Positions 1 to 8,473 are shown, numbered from the stretch's first letter. The stretch is DNA of 28,489 nt from an uncultured Mycoplasmatota bacterium (GCA_900554315.1 USGP01000015.1:1-28489); one strand, 5' to 3'. The notes: generated from the letters alone by a model not told the origin. Translations and numbers: made by a program.

Positions 1-1612
1 GATATCTACTTGGCTCTTTAGAATAAATAGGTAAATCTTGAATGATTTGGTCTTTTTTCAAACGATAAGTTGTAGATTTTTTCGGAGTTGACTGTGTTTG
101 TTGTTCTTTATTCTTCTTTATATTATTATCTTTCGCATATTTAGATAAATAATTCAAATAATCTATATTTGATTCATACAAGCCTTTTGCTCGTGGCTCA
201 GGTATTCCATGCTTTTTAGCATATTTTTGAGCAGCTTGGTATAAATTGTTCATTTGATCATTTTCTTGATCTTGTTTTAATAAACTTTCTTTTGAACCTA
301 TATCAAAACAGTATTTTTCTATATCAATACCCTCTGCTGCTGATAATTGTTTTATTTTGTTTTTTACTCTTTCTCTAAAAACTTTATCATGTTTCATTAC
401 ATATGGTACTGCTAAATCTTTTAATTCTTTTACACTATGACTATAGAAAGTTATTTTTTTATCTCCATTAGTAATTTCTAAACTTTTTACTCCTACTCCC
501 GGAGTATCCCAATTACTTTTAATTTCATTCTTTATCTTAGTATATATTTCTTGTATTAGAGCTGGATTGTCAAGATCTTTTTCACTATATCCTAGATATC
601 TTTCATATTCTTCTTGAGTTTTATTATCTGGCTTTTGCATTATTCTCAATTTCATTCTATTAATTTCTTTTTCAGTTGCTAATATTGAAATATACTCCAT
701 TAAGGTGATTTCTTTTCCTTGATAAGTAATTTTAGCATTTTTATTTAATGAAAACCAATTTTCAAATTCTTCACCAATTGCTTTTTCTATACATTTACTA
801 CGTACAGAATTAAATGATCTTTTTTTACCATTCTTTTCTTCTGGCTCAGATCCATATCCAATCCATCCATCTATTTTTCCAGTTAACACTGGTGGAGTTT
901 TACTTCTTGATTTTATTTCTGGATTTTCTTTAGCAATCTCTTGTAACATATCGATATAAAATGGTAACTTTTCTGTATCTGAATAAATTACAAAAGTATC
1001 ATCTCTATTGCCATATTCATCATATTTAAAATAATATGGAATTCCATATGCATCACATTTCTTAGTTAACTCATTTGCTACTTTATGAATATCTACTGGT
1101 TCAATATTTAAATATAATCTATGGTATACTGGAAAATCATTTCCTCTTTTACCATTTAGATATCTTGACTTTACATGCATCCATCCAGTTCCCCAACTTA
1201 TACTATCCCATCTATAGTCATCCATAGCACTGTTTAAATCTTCATCTTGAAATTTCTGACTCATTATTTTTCTTGCTTCTTCCTCAGTTGTTACATCAGG
1301 AACTGTCTTTAAATAGTTTCTTAACTTAATTAGTCTATCATCATAGCTGTTTCTAGCCTTTAGATACTCAAATTCTTTTTTTGTTAAACTTACTATTCCT
1401 TTTTTCCATTTATTAAAAGCTGTCGCATAAAATTTATCACTTTCTTTAGGATCATATTTTCCTGCATATTCTTTTGTTGTAGTGCTTACTAGGCTACTAT
1501 AAAAACCACCTAAACCAAAATGTCTTTTCGAATATGCTTCTGCTAATGTATCTAGTGTACTTTCATTAAAAAATGGATTAGCTATATTATTATATATGTC
1601 GATATATTTCAT
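1..1612 (-). CDS. Large uncharacterised protein, C-terminus outside window; possible HopA1-like domain
   Basis: Reading leftward from the ATG at 1612, the frame stays open for 537 codons and runs off the window, so the protein is partial. The GAGGGGTAAGGGAA stretch just before the ATG serves as ribosome binding site. There is no signal peptide or membrane segment. Residues about 140-285 carry a pattern I associate with the HopA1 / phosphothreonine-lyase-like family: YHRLYLNI near 163-170, a Lys near 196 in YYFKY, NRDDTFVIY near 202-210, and a proline-rich PPVLTG followed by GWIGYG and a SFNSVR segment near 240-280. The C-terminal part is lysine/glutamine rich (about residues 490-520) and looks like a linker to something further left. 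The family assignment comes from remembered motif spacing only. Coding on this strand is certain; the function is not. Confidence 0.7.
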   Translation of the reverse strand, partial: MKYIDIYNNIANPFFNESTLDTLAEAYSKRHFGLGGFYSSLVSTTTKEYAGKYDPKESDKFYATAFNKWKKGIVSLTKKEFEYLKARNSYDDRLIKLRNYLKTVPDVTTEEEARKIMSQKFQDEDLNSAMDDYRWDSISWGTGWMHVKSRYLNGKRGNDFPVYHRLYLNIEPVDIHKVANELTKKCDAYGIPYYFKYDEYGNRDDTFVIYSDTEKLPFYIDMLQEIAKENPEIKSRSKTPPVLTGKIDGWIGYGSEPEEKNGKKRSFNSVRSKCIEKAIGEEFENWFSLNKNAKITYQGKEITLMEYISILATEKEINRMKLRIMQKPDNKTQEEYERYLGYSEKDLDNPALIQEIYTKIKNEIKSNWDTPGVGVKSLEITNGDKKITFYSHSVKELKDLAVPYVMKHDKVFRERVKNKIKQLSAAEGIDIEKYCFDIGSKESLLKQDQENDQMNNLYQAAQKYAKKHGIPEPRAKGLYESNIDYLNYLSKYAKDNNIKKNKEQQTQSTPKKSTTYRLKKDQIIQDLPIYSKEPSRY

Positions 1613-1641
1613 TTCCCTTACCCCTCATTCATATTTGCTAG

Positions 1642-1670
1642 ATTATACCATATTTTCTTTATTTTGTCAA
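1642..1670 (-). promoter_or_regulatory. Consensus sigma-A promoter of the left-edge gene
   Basis: On the minus strand TTGACA (1665-1670) is separated by exactly 17 bases from TATAAT (1642-1647), and TGG precedes the -10, giving an extended -10 as well. Both hexamers match consensus perfectly. The promoter sits about 30 bases upstream of the ATG at 1612 and directly abuts the T-run of the ung terminator. Confidence 0.85.
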
Positions 1671-1703
1671 AAAAAAAGGAGATTTCTTCTTATTCTACTC
1701 TCC
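1669..1703 (-). terminator. Probable Rho-independent terminator after ung
   Basis: On the minus strand GGAGA and TCTCC (1699-1703 and 1678-1682) can form a short stem with a long loop, followed immediately by a run of about ten T. The stop codon of ung lies in the loop. The stem is short, so this is moderate evidence; the T-run and the new promoter behind it support an operon end here. Confidence 0.5.
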
Positions 1704-2352
1704 AATCAATTGGTTTTAGTCCTTTGCTTATTAAAAAATCATTTGTTTTTGAAAACGGTTTGCTACCAAAAAATCCATTATATGCAGAAAATGGAGATGG
1801 ATGAGCCGACTCTATTACATAGTGAATTGGATTTGTAATTAATTTTTTCTTGGCTCTTGCATAACTTCCCCATAATATGAATACTACAGGTGTTGTTTTC
1901 TTATTAATAGTTCTTATTACTTGATCTGTAAATTCTTCCCATCCATGATTTTTATGGGATGTCGGTGTATGAGCTTCTACTGTTAATACTGCATTTAGCA
2001 ATAATACTCCTTCTTTGGCCCATGGCTTAAGTGAGTTATGTTTTGGAAAAGGTATTCCTAAGTCACTTTCTAGTTCCTTAAAAATGTTTTTTAATGATGG
2101 TGGCTTTAAAACTTCATTACTTACTGAAAAAGAAAGTCCCTCAGCTTGATTTGGCCCATGATATGGATCCTGACCTAGAATTACAACTTTTACATCATTG
2201 AAATCTGTATATCGAAAAGCGTTGAAAACATCACTTTGTTTAGGGTATACTGTTTTAGTTTTATATTCATTTTTTATAAAATCCATTAAATTTCTAAAAT
2301 ATTCTTTTTGATATTCAGTTTTTAATAAATTATCCCAGTTATTTCCAATCAT
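1690..2352 (-). CDS. ung: Uracil-DNA glycosylase, family 1
   Basis: Removes uracil from DNA to start base-excision repair; cytosolic monomer. The 220-residue length is normal for family 1. The water-activating motif GQDPYHGPNQAEGLSFSV is at about residues 60-77, with the catalytic Asp inside it, and the DNA minor-groove loop HPSPFSAYNGFFG is near 184-196. The start is an ATG preceded by AGAGGT at a good distance, one base after the stop of the gene at 2354. It is the last gene of a compact operon that begins at 8415 and is followed by a terminator. Nothing is truncated; identification is secure. Confidence 0.97.
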   Translation of the reverse strand: MIGNNWDNLLKTEYQKEYFRNLMDFIKNEYKTKTVYPKQSDVFNAFRYTDFNDVKVVILGQDPYHGPNQAEGLSFSVSNEVLKPPSLKNIFKELESDLGIPFPKHNSLKPWAKEGVLLLNAVLTVEAHTPTSHKNHGWEEFTDQVIRTINKKTTPVVFILWGSYARAKKKLITNPIHYVIESAHPSPFSAYNGFFGSKPFSKTNDFLISKGLKPIDWRVE

Positions 2353-2353
2353 G

Positions 2354-2911
2354 TTATACCTCTTTTCTTTTTTCTAGCTCTTCTATCTTGTTTTTTATTT
2401 CTATATAAAGATTTGGCATTGGATCTGTTCTTCTTTTTAAAAAAGTGTCATATATTTCTAGAGCTTTGTTAGCATTCTCTTTATTAATTTTTTCATTTAA
2501 TATTTTATATGAAGTGTTTTTATAACCAGCTGCTGCAAGATATGATAAAATTTGAATATATGATTTCCATGGTAGGTCTGACTTTTTATATAAATCCATA
2601 GCCACTTCATCTGTTATTTTTATTGGGCTTTTTATAATTATTTTGTTTGTTCTGAAAACGCCATGTGGTGCTGATAGAGAATCACATTCGACTACTTCTG
2701 CTCCTGGAGGTATTACTACTTCATAAAGTGTATTTCCTCTTAATAACCATCTTAATATTTTATTTTCTGTAGAGAAATTGAATCCACCCATTTCTTCTGG
2801 ACTTTTTGCGTTTTTATTCCATTTTTTTGCAACATTTACTTCATTTATTTTATAAACTAGATTAGGGTTTGCATTTGATACTCTTTCATCTATTACTTTT
2901 AAATATTTCAT
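2354..2911 (-). CDS. Conserved hypothetical protein, 185 aa
   Basis: A soluble protein of 185 residues with no signal peptide or membrane segment. The middle (about 55-110) is beta-rich with a motif around LLRGNTLYEVVIPPGAEVV, then APHGVFRTNKIII, then a helical tail from about 115 with a short repeat-like arrangement and an E/K-rich end. I believe similar proteins occur in Erysipelotrichia-type Firmicutes and some phages, but I do not know a function and assign none. A good site (AAGGAG) lies before the ATG. It sits between rlmH (10 bases upstream) and ung (1 base downstream), so it is co-transcribed with RNA- and DNA-maintenance enzymes. Confidence 0.85.
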   Translation of the reverse strand: MKYLKVIDERVSNANPNLVYKINEVNVAKKWNKNAKSPEEMGGFNFSTENKILRWLLRGNTLYEVVIPPGAEVVECDSLSAPHGVFRTNKIIIKSPIKITDEVAMDLYKKSDLPWKSYIQILSYLAAAGYKNTSYKILNEKINKENANKALEIYDTFLKRRTDPMPNLYIEIKNKIEELEKRKEV

Positions 2912-2920
2912 TTTTTCTCC

Positions 2921-3376
2921 TTATTTATGATAACTTTCGTGATTCATAATTTTAAATGCTCTATATATTTGTTCTAATAATAAGACTCTAAATAATTGAT
3001 GGGGAAAAGTCATTTTTGAAAATGATAAATGAAGTTTTGATTGTTCTTTGATTGTATCATCTATTCCATAACTTCCTCCAATAATAAAAGTAATATTACT
3101 ATTTATCATTTGAATATCTTCTATCTTTTTAGAAAATTCTTCTGAAGTAAATTGTTTACCTTCAATTTCTAATGTAATAATGAATTCTCTATCTGAAATA
3201 TGCTTTTTTATTTTTTCTGCTTCTTTAGCCATAGCTTGTATTGGCGGTAATAGTCCCTCGTCTTTTACTTCTATAATTTCAATATCAGTATATCTTTTTA
3301 TTCTTTTTTCATATTCTTCCAAGGCATCTTTTAAATATTTTTCCTTTAAAGATCCTACGACAATTAATTTTATCAT
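2921..3376 (-). CDS. rlmH: 23S rRNA pseudouridine-1915 N3-methyltransferase
   Basis: Methylates pseudouridine 1915 in helix 69 of 23S rRNA on the assembled ribosome, using S-adenosylmethionine; SPOUT-fold homodimer. The 151-residue length matches the family. The cofactor-knot motif FIIGGSYGID is near residues 97-106, the SKMTFPHQLFRVLLLEQIYRA segment follows near 120, and the protein ends in the family-typical NHESYHK tail that reaches the active site. GAGGTG precedes the ATG; the gene begins one base after the walJ stop. The walJ-rlmH neighbourhood near the origin is also seen in Bacillus. Confidence 0.96.
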   Translation of the reverse strand: MIKLIVVGSLKEKYLKDALEEYEKRIKRYTDIEIIEVKDEGLLPPIQAMAKEAEKIKKHISDREFIITLEIEGKQFTSEEFSKKIEDIQMINSNITFIIGGSYGIDDTIKEQSKLHLSFSKMTFPHQLFRVLLLEQIYRAFKIMNHESYHK

Positions 3377-3377
3377 A

Positions 3378-4133
3378 TTACACCTCTAGTATTGGACTTT
3401 CTTCATGTTGTCTAGCAATTAATATTTGTATTTTGGTATCACCCAATTCTTCGTGGACAGCTTCTAATGCTTTCTCTTCTGTATTGTTTTTTTCACTTAA
3501 ATGGGCTAATACTATATATTTAGTATTTTTACCTATAATTTTCTTTAAATATTTTGCTGTTGTTTTATTGGATAAATGGCCTTTATCACTGATTACTCTT
3601 TCTTTTAAAAATCTTGGATATGGTCCATCCATAAGCATTACTTCATCATGATTTGCCTCTATAACATATATATCTTTTTCTGTCATTTTAGCTAAGTATT
3701 TTCTATTTATGTACCCTGTATCAGTTATATATACTAGTGATTTATTATTGTATGTAATAATAAATCCAACTGAACATGGAGCATCATGAGATGTATGTAT
3801 TAGCTCTATATTTACATCATTAATTTGAAATTTATCTTCAATAAATTCACAACGGTATGGTGGAACAATATCTTTTAAATCATCATACATTTTTTCTGGT
3901 ATATATACAGTTAAATTTGTTTTTTTTATTAACGATTTTAGGCCATTAATATGGTCTTTGTGACTATGTGTAATTAATATTCCAGAAAATTGTTCAAAAG
4001 AAAGGGAATTTTCTTCTAAACTCCTTTTTAGAGTTAAGTAGGAAATTCCCATATCTATTATTAAATTTGTGTCACCACATAAGACTATTGAACAATTTCC
4101 TTTTGATCCACTGGCAATTGTTTTAACTTTCAT
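3378..4133 (-). CDS. walJ: WalJ/YycJ-type metallo-beta-lactamase-fold hydrolase
   Basis: MBL-fold protein of the YycJ/WalJ family, 251 residues. The zinc-binding motif THSHKDHINGL is near residues 55-65; later metal-ligand regions are ISHTSHD-like (about 113-118) and VYITDTGY (about 134-141), with a C-terminal LAHLSEKNNTEE segment. In Bacillus the gene ends the walRK operon and its loss affects wall homeostasis and DNA repair; the exact substrate is not settled. Here walR and walK are absent from the operon and the gene instead follows an M23 wall hydrolase with one base between them. No Shine-Dalgarno sequence is visible, so translation is probably coupled to the upstream stop. Confidence 0.9.
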   Translation of the reverse strand: MKVKTIASGSKGNCSIVLCGDTNLIIDMGISYLTLKRSLEENSLSFEQFSGILITHSHKDHINGLKSLIKKTNLTVYIPEKMYDDLKDIVPPYRCEFIEDKFQINDVNIELIHTSHDAPCSVGFIITYNNKSLVYITDTGYINRKYLAKMTEKDIYVIEANHDEVMLMDGPYPRFLKERVISDKGHLSNKTTAKYLKKIIGKNTKYIVLAHLSEKNNTEEKALEAVHEELGDTKIQILIARQHEESPILEV

Positions 4134-4134
4134 T

Positions 4135-5619
4135 TTAATAGAACGCTAATGGGTTTAAAGGTGTTCCACCACGATATGGATAACCTCTCCAGATTGCAAA
4201 GTGTACGTGTACACCAGTTGCTGCTCCGGTCATTCCCATACTTCCTATAACTTGACCTTTTACTACATAGTCACCCACTTTAACTCGTCTTGAACCTGAT
4301 ACCATATGAGCATACAATGAATAATATCCATTTCCATGATCAATGGTAATAAATTCACCATTGTCATATTTGTATGAAGATTGTACAACAATTCCATCTT
4401 TCGCTGCAAAGATATTAGAACCATATCCACAACCGGCTATGTCAATAGCATCATGTAATGCTCCCCATCTATATCCAAATGGACTTGATACTGATGAACA
4501 TGTTGCTGGCCATCCCCATTCTCCTGCTGTTGCAACTACTGTTCCATATCCACTATAACTTGATTTTTTACCACCTTTAACAATTATTTCGTTAATTGGT
4601 TCTTTTTGGACTTCAGATGATACATTAGCAACAGAAACAGTTTCACCATTTATTTTTTGTACTTTTTGAGTAATTCTAGTTACACCTTTTACTCCTGCTT
4701 GCTTTACTTCGCTATATCCAACTTCTTTATCATTGTCATATTGTGTTTCTGTTTGATAATTAGTCTCTTGGTCCTGTACCACGTGATCTTCTTCTACGAT
4801 GCTTATCTGTGGTTTTAAAATTCCTAATGTTACTTCTTGCCCTGGATACAATAAACTATTTGTACTTGTAAACTCAGGGTTAGCAATCATAAATTCTTCT
4901 GTTGAAATCTTATTATTAAATGAAATTTGTTCAATTGTGTCTCCTGCTTGTACTGTATATTTTTGTTGGGCTTTTGTCGTTCCAAACATTAAATATCTAC
5001 TTAATGTATTGGTATCTTGATAAATAGTTTCATCTACTGGAATATTTCTTTTCGATATGGTTATTTTATTTTTAATATAAATACGTTCAATTATTTTTCC
5101 TGTATCTTTAATTGGTTTTTGAGTATCGTTAGCATAATTTTCATAATCATCTTCTGAAACAAAAGAATGAACCACATTATCTACTGCATCTTCAAATACA
5201 TCTCTATCTAGAACATAGATTGTTTGTTTTTTTCCTTTAATCGTCTTTCCATCACCAGCTTGTGAATCAACTGCTCCTATTGTTATAGCATATCCTTTGA
5301 TTGTAAATGGTGAGATATCTTTAATCTTGTTATAAATTTCTTTAATTGTAGATATATCGTCATCAAATGTTACTTCTTTTTCTATATCCAAATCTTCTGG
5401 TAAGTATACTTTATTTACACCAAATTTTTCTTTTATTTCATTTTGCTTTTTGTCGATGTAATTTTCTAAAGCTTCTTTTGATTCAATTAAACCTATTGAT
5501 TTTCCTTTTAAATATACTCGATATAAAGTTTTAGGGTTTTGAGATGAAAACGCAGTTGTAAATGGAATGGTTATTCCTAAAACTAATATTAATAGAATTT
5601 TAGAAAACTTATGTTTCAT
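4135..5619 (-). CDS. Secreted murein endopeptidase: G5, LysM and M23 domains
   Basis: Likely a peptidoglycan-cleaving, cell-surface enzyme. The N-terminus has a signal peptide (Lys-rich, then a hydrophobic run ending TTAFS). After an uncharacterised N-terminal region come a LysM repeat (about 220-265, YTVQAGDTIEQIS and NSLLYPGQEV), a G5 domain (about 275-350, with EVGYSEVKQAGVKGVTRIT), and a C-terminal M23/LytM metallopeptidase. Zinc ligands are the His and Asp of HDAIDIAG and the HVHF pair near the end; SPFGYRWG precedes them. The frame can be extended to a GTG at 5634 overlapping dnaB, but the ATG at 5619 with GAGGTGA upstream gives a better signal peptide, and I chose it. It lies between dnaB and walJ in one operon. 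Confidence 0.93.
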   Translation of the reverse strand: MKHKFSKILLILVLGITIPFTTAFSSQNPKTLYRVYLKGKSIGLIESKEALENYIDKKQNEIKEKFGVNKVYLPEDLDIEKEVTFDDDISTIKEIYNKIKDISPFTIKGYAITIGAVDSQAGDGKTIKGKKQTIYVLDRDVFEDAVDNVVHSFVSEDDYENYANDTQKPIKDTGKIIERIYIKNKITISKRNIPVDETIYQDTNTLSRYLMFGTTKAQQKYTVQAGDTIEQISFNNKISTEEFMIANPEFTSTNSLLYPGQEVTLGILKPQISIVEEDHVVQDQETNYQTETQYDNDKEVGYSEVKQAGVKGVTRITQKVQKINGETVSVANVSSEVQKEPINEIIVKGGKKSSYSGYGTVVATAGEWGWPATCSSVSSPFGYRWGALHDAIDIAGCGYGSNIFAAKDGIVVQSSYKYDNGEFITIDHGNGYYSLYAHMVSGSRRVKVGDYVVKGQVIGSMGMTGAATGVHVHFAIWRGYPYRGGTPLNPLAFY

Positions 5620-5620
5620 A

Positions 5621-6973
5621 TTATTCTTCTTCACCTCGATTTCCTTTGCTTAAGTTTAACATTGTCGATGTATCTTTTTTAAATAATAATTCGATTGTTG
5701 CGGTTGGTCCATTACGATGTTTTCCAAAGATTACTTCAACAATACTTGTATTGTCTTCATTTCTGGCTTCTTTTTTATAATAATCATCTCTATATAAGAA
5801 AGCTACTATATCAGCATCTTGTTCTATTGATCCTGATTCACGTAAATCACTCATTATTGGTCGTTTATCTTCACGTGACTCAACACTACGTGATAATTGC
5901 GATAGTGCTATAACAGGAACTTGCAATTCCATAGCAAGTGTTTTTAAGCTTCTGGATATGTCAGAAACTTCTTGTTGTCTGTTAGCACCATAATTTTTAC
6001 CACCTGATATTAATTGTAAGTAGTCAATAATTACTAGTCCTAGGCCTTTTTCACTACTTGCTAATCTTCTACATTTTGCTCTTATTTCACCTATTGTAAT
6101 TCCTGGAGTATCATCTATTACTAGGTTTGTATTAGATAATTGGGAAATTGCTTCATTAATTCTTTTCCAGTCATTGTTCATTAAATTACCCGTACGTAAT
6201 TTAAAACCATCTATTTGTCCCAAAGATGAAATAATACGCATAGCTAATTGTTCAGCACTCATTTCAAGATTAAAAAGCGCTACTGACTTATCTTGAGTCA
6301 TCGCTGCATGAGTAGCAAGATTAAGAGCAAAAACAGTTTTCCCCATAGCTGGCCTTGCAGCAATAATAATTAATTCGTTTGCATGTAACCCTGTTGTTAA
6401 TTTATCAATATCATACCAACCGGTTGCTAAACCTGTAATTTCTCCTTTATGTTCTGATAATCTTTCTAAATCTGATTGTGTCTTTTGTAAAATATCTTTA
6501 ATTGATCTAAATTCACTTGTTTTTCTATTTTTAACAATATTCAAAATCTTTTTTTCAGAATTATCTAATATTTCATTTACACTTTCATCTGTTCGATATC
6601 CTTCTGATGCAATATCTGTTGCGGTTTCTATTAATTTTCTTAAGATGGAAGCATCTTCTACATTTTTAATGTAATAGTCAATATTGCTTGCAGTTGGAAC
6701 AAAATTTAAAACTTCTGTTAGGTATTCAACTCCACCAATTTCTGTTAATTGATTTGTTTTTTTCAAATAACCTGTAACAGTTGTAATGTCAATGGGTGTT
6801 TTTGCATCTACTAATGCATTCATAGCGGCAAATATTTTACCATTTTTCTCATCATAAAAAGAGTCTGGTGTTAGGTTTTCACAGGCTTTTTGTAAAGCAT
6901 ATTTTGATAAAAAGCAGGCTCCTAAAACAGATTCTTCTGCTTCTATGTTGTTTGGCAATGTTTTTAATGGCAT
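5621..6973 (-). CDS. dnaB: Replicative DNA helicase
   Basis: Hexameric 5'-3' helicase at the replication fork (called dnaC in Bacillus). 450 residues, full length. The N-terminal helical domain (PNNIEAEESVLGACF at the start) is followed by a linker and a RecA-like domain: Walker A ARPAMGKTVFALNLA near 207-221, FNLEMSAEQLAMR near 237-249, Walker B VIIDYLQLISG near 313-323, then SRSLKTLAMELQVPVIALSQLSR and the arginine-finger region LRESGSIEQDAD. No intein. Start ATG has GAGGTG upstream, 10 bases after rplI. Residues about 174-272 are duplicated, at 94% DNA identity, in a fragment at 10353-10651. Confidence 0.98.
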   Translation of the reverse strand: MPLKTLPNNIEAEESVLGACFLSKYALQKACENLTPDSFYDEKNGKIFAAMNALVDAKTPIDITTVTGYLKKTNQLTEIGGVEYLTEVLNFVPTASNIDYYIKNVEDASILRKLIETATDIASEGYRTDESVNEILDNSEKKILNIVKNRKTSEFRSIKDILQKTQSDLERLSEHKGEITGLATGWYDIDKLTTGLHANELIIIAARPAMGKTVFALNLATHAAMTQDKSVALFNLEMSAEQLAMRIISSLGQIDGFKLRTGNLMNNDWKRINEAISQLSNTNLVIDDTPGITIGEIRAKCRRLASSEKGLGLVIIDYLQLISGGKNYGANRQQEVSDISRSLKTLAMELQVPVIALSQLSRSVESREDKRPIMSDLRESGSIEQDADIVAFLYRDDYYKKEARNEDNTSIVEVIFGKHRNGPTATIELLFKKDTSTMLNLSKGNRGEEE

Positions 6974-6983
6974 TTTTTCACCT

Positions 6984-7424
6984 CTATTTTATGATATGTG
7001 CTTTTATTGTTGCTGTAATTCCTGGATATAAATTAATATTTACTTTATGAAACCCTAGACTAGCCATGGATGTTGTTAATTCTATTTGATTTTTATCAAT
7101 TTTATATCCTGCTTTTGATAAAGCGTCTTTTACTTGTTTTAAACTTACACTTCCAAAGACTTTATCTCCCTCTCCAGTTTTTACTTTAAAATCTAAAACT
7201 AACTTGTCTAATTCTTTTTTCTTTTCTATTGCTTCTTGTTTATTCTTTTCATTTTCTTTAGCTTTGTTTTGTTGTTCTTTTTCTAACTTAGCAAGATTTT
7301 CTTTTGTCTTTAAGACTGCATAACCATTCTTAATTAAAAAGTTTTCAGCATATCCAGCCTTAACATTTTTTATTTCACCTTTTTTTCCTTGGCCTTTTAA
7401 ATCTTTTATAAAAATTACTTCCAT
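6984..7424 (-). CDS. rplI: 50S ribosomal protein L9
   Basis: Primary 23S rRNA-binding protein at the base of the L1 stalk. The N-terminal domain begins MEVIFIKDLKGQGKKGEIK and continues AGYAENFLIKNGYAV, a near-canonical L9 start; a long charged connecting helix (about 45-75, rich in K, E, Q and N) leads to the C-terminal domain (TGEGDKVFGSVS). I chose the ATG at 7424 over the GTG at 7433 because L9 starts M-[KE]-V-I and AGAAGG is correctly spaced from it. This gives 146 residues and one base between it and the preceding gdpP-like stop. The gdpP-rplI-dnaB order is the Bacillus order. Confidence 0.97.
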   Translation of the reverse strand: MEVIFIKDLKGQGKKGEIKNVKAGYAENFLIKNGYAVLKTKENLAKLEKEQQNKAKENEKNKQEAIEKKKELDKLVLDFKVKTGEGDKVFGSVSLKQVKDALSKAGYKIDKNQIELTTSMASLGFHKVNINLYPGITATIKAHIIK

Positions 7425-7425
7425 T

Positions 7426-8415
7426 TTATTCACCTTCTTCTTGTGCTATTGCTTTCTTTAACTCTTGTTCTACTTTACTAATAGTTGTTTTTTCAAATTG
7501 GGCAGCTCCATTGTAATCATTTCCTCCGCCTCCAAGTTTTTCTAATATTTTACTAATATTGTAATTTCCTAAACTTCTAGCACTTATTCCTATTGTATCT
7601 TTTCCTATTTTACCAATTACAAAGGACGCTTCAATATTATTAAAGAATAATAATGTGTCTGCTACTTTAGCTAAATCTTCACGTCTATAAATGGTGTATG
7701 GACTAGCTTTTGTAAAAGCAATCTTTTTATTTATTGTTTCAATGTCTGTTAATAATTTTTGACGTTCCGTATATTCTTCAATATCTTGTTTTAATAAGTA
7801 CTGTACTTTTTTAGCACTCGCACCTAGATTAGCTAAATAATATGCTGCATAATAAGTTTCAGCACTTGTTTTTAATGTAAAGTTATTGGTATCTAATACA
7901 ATTCCTGATAATAATACTGTTGCATAGTATGGGTCTAACTCCACATCATAAAATTCTGTTAACTCTGTTATCATTTCACAGGTACTTGAAACATCTCCAT
8001 CATCTATAATATAGGCATCTTTAATTGTGGTTTTTCCTAAATCATGATGATCAATTACTATTTTATTGTCAATTTTCTTTAGTATCTCTTTATTTTGTAC
8101 TAATTCCGTCTTATTGGTATCTAATACAATTAACAAGTTCCTTTTATTATTAGGGTATAAATATTTATCAATGTCTTCTCCTCTTATTATAGGAATGCAA
8201 CCATCTAATTCTTTTAATATTTTATCAACACCTAATTCGTGCTTTTTATCATCTACTATAATATAACAAGTTTTTTTACGCTGTTTTAAAATAAGGCTTA
8301 ATCCAATACAACTTCCTAAGGCATCTAAGTCTAGGTCTTTATGAGCCATCAAGAAGATTACTTTTGCTTTTTTGATACGCTTATTTAATTCTCTTCTTTG
8401 TTCAATTATCTTCAT
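7426..8415 (-). CDS. Stand-alone DHH/DHHA1 phosphoesterase, GdpP-type (probable c-di-AMP phosphodiesterase)
   Basis: Homologous to the C-terminal catalytic part of GdpP, which hydrolyses c-di-AMP. 329 residues with no membrane helices, PAS or GGDEF domain, whereas Bacillus GdpP is about 650 residues. Metal-binding motifs are intact: HKDLDLDALGS near 25-35 (His and two Asp), VLDTNK near 98, and DHH near 121-123. The DHHA1 glycine-rich loop reads GGGGNDYNGAAQF, with Asn where the family usually has His. Assignment rests on these motifs and on synteny (gdpP-rplI-dnaB in Bacillus). A NrnA-like nanoRNase is the alternative. A strong promoter precedes it, so it heads the eight-gene operon ending at ung. 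AGGAGG precedes the ATG. Confidence 0.85.
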   Translation of the reverse strand: MKIIEQRRELNKRIKKAKVIFLMAHKDLDLDALGSCIGLSLILKQRKKTCYIIVDDKKHELGVDKILKELDGCIPIIRGEDIDKYLYPNNKRNLLIVLDTNKTELVQNKEILKKIDNKIVIDHHDLGKTTIKDAYIIDDGDVSSTCEMITELTEFYDVELDPYYATVLLSGIVLDTNNFTLKTSAETYYAAYYLANLGASAKKVQYLLKQDIEEYTERQKLLTDIETINKKIAFTKASPYTIYRREDLAKVADTLLFFNNIEASFVIGKIGKDTIGISARSLGNYNISKILEKLGGGGNDYNGAAQFEKTTISKVEQELKKAIAQEEGE

Positions 8416-8441
8416 TTTTGCCTCCTGTATTCCTCTTTCTT

Positions 8442-8470
8442 ATTATATAATACTTTCTTTTGTTTGTAAA
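8442..8470 (-). promoter_or_regulatory. Promoter of the gdpP-like to ung operon
   Basis: On the minus strand TTTACA (8465-8470) and TATAAT (8442-8447) are 17 bases apart, directly downstream of the rpsR terminator and about 27 bases before the ATG at 8415. No other strong promoter is seen until the end of ung. Confidence 0.75.
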
Positions 8471-8473
8471 ATG

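Noticed and set aside
5871..5878. TCACGTGA, the core of a parS site, inside dnaB
   Set aside because: Flanks differ from TGTTTCACGTGAAACA at five positions and the site is in conserved coding sequence.
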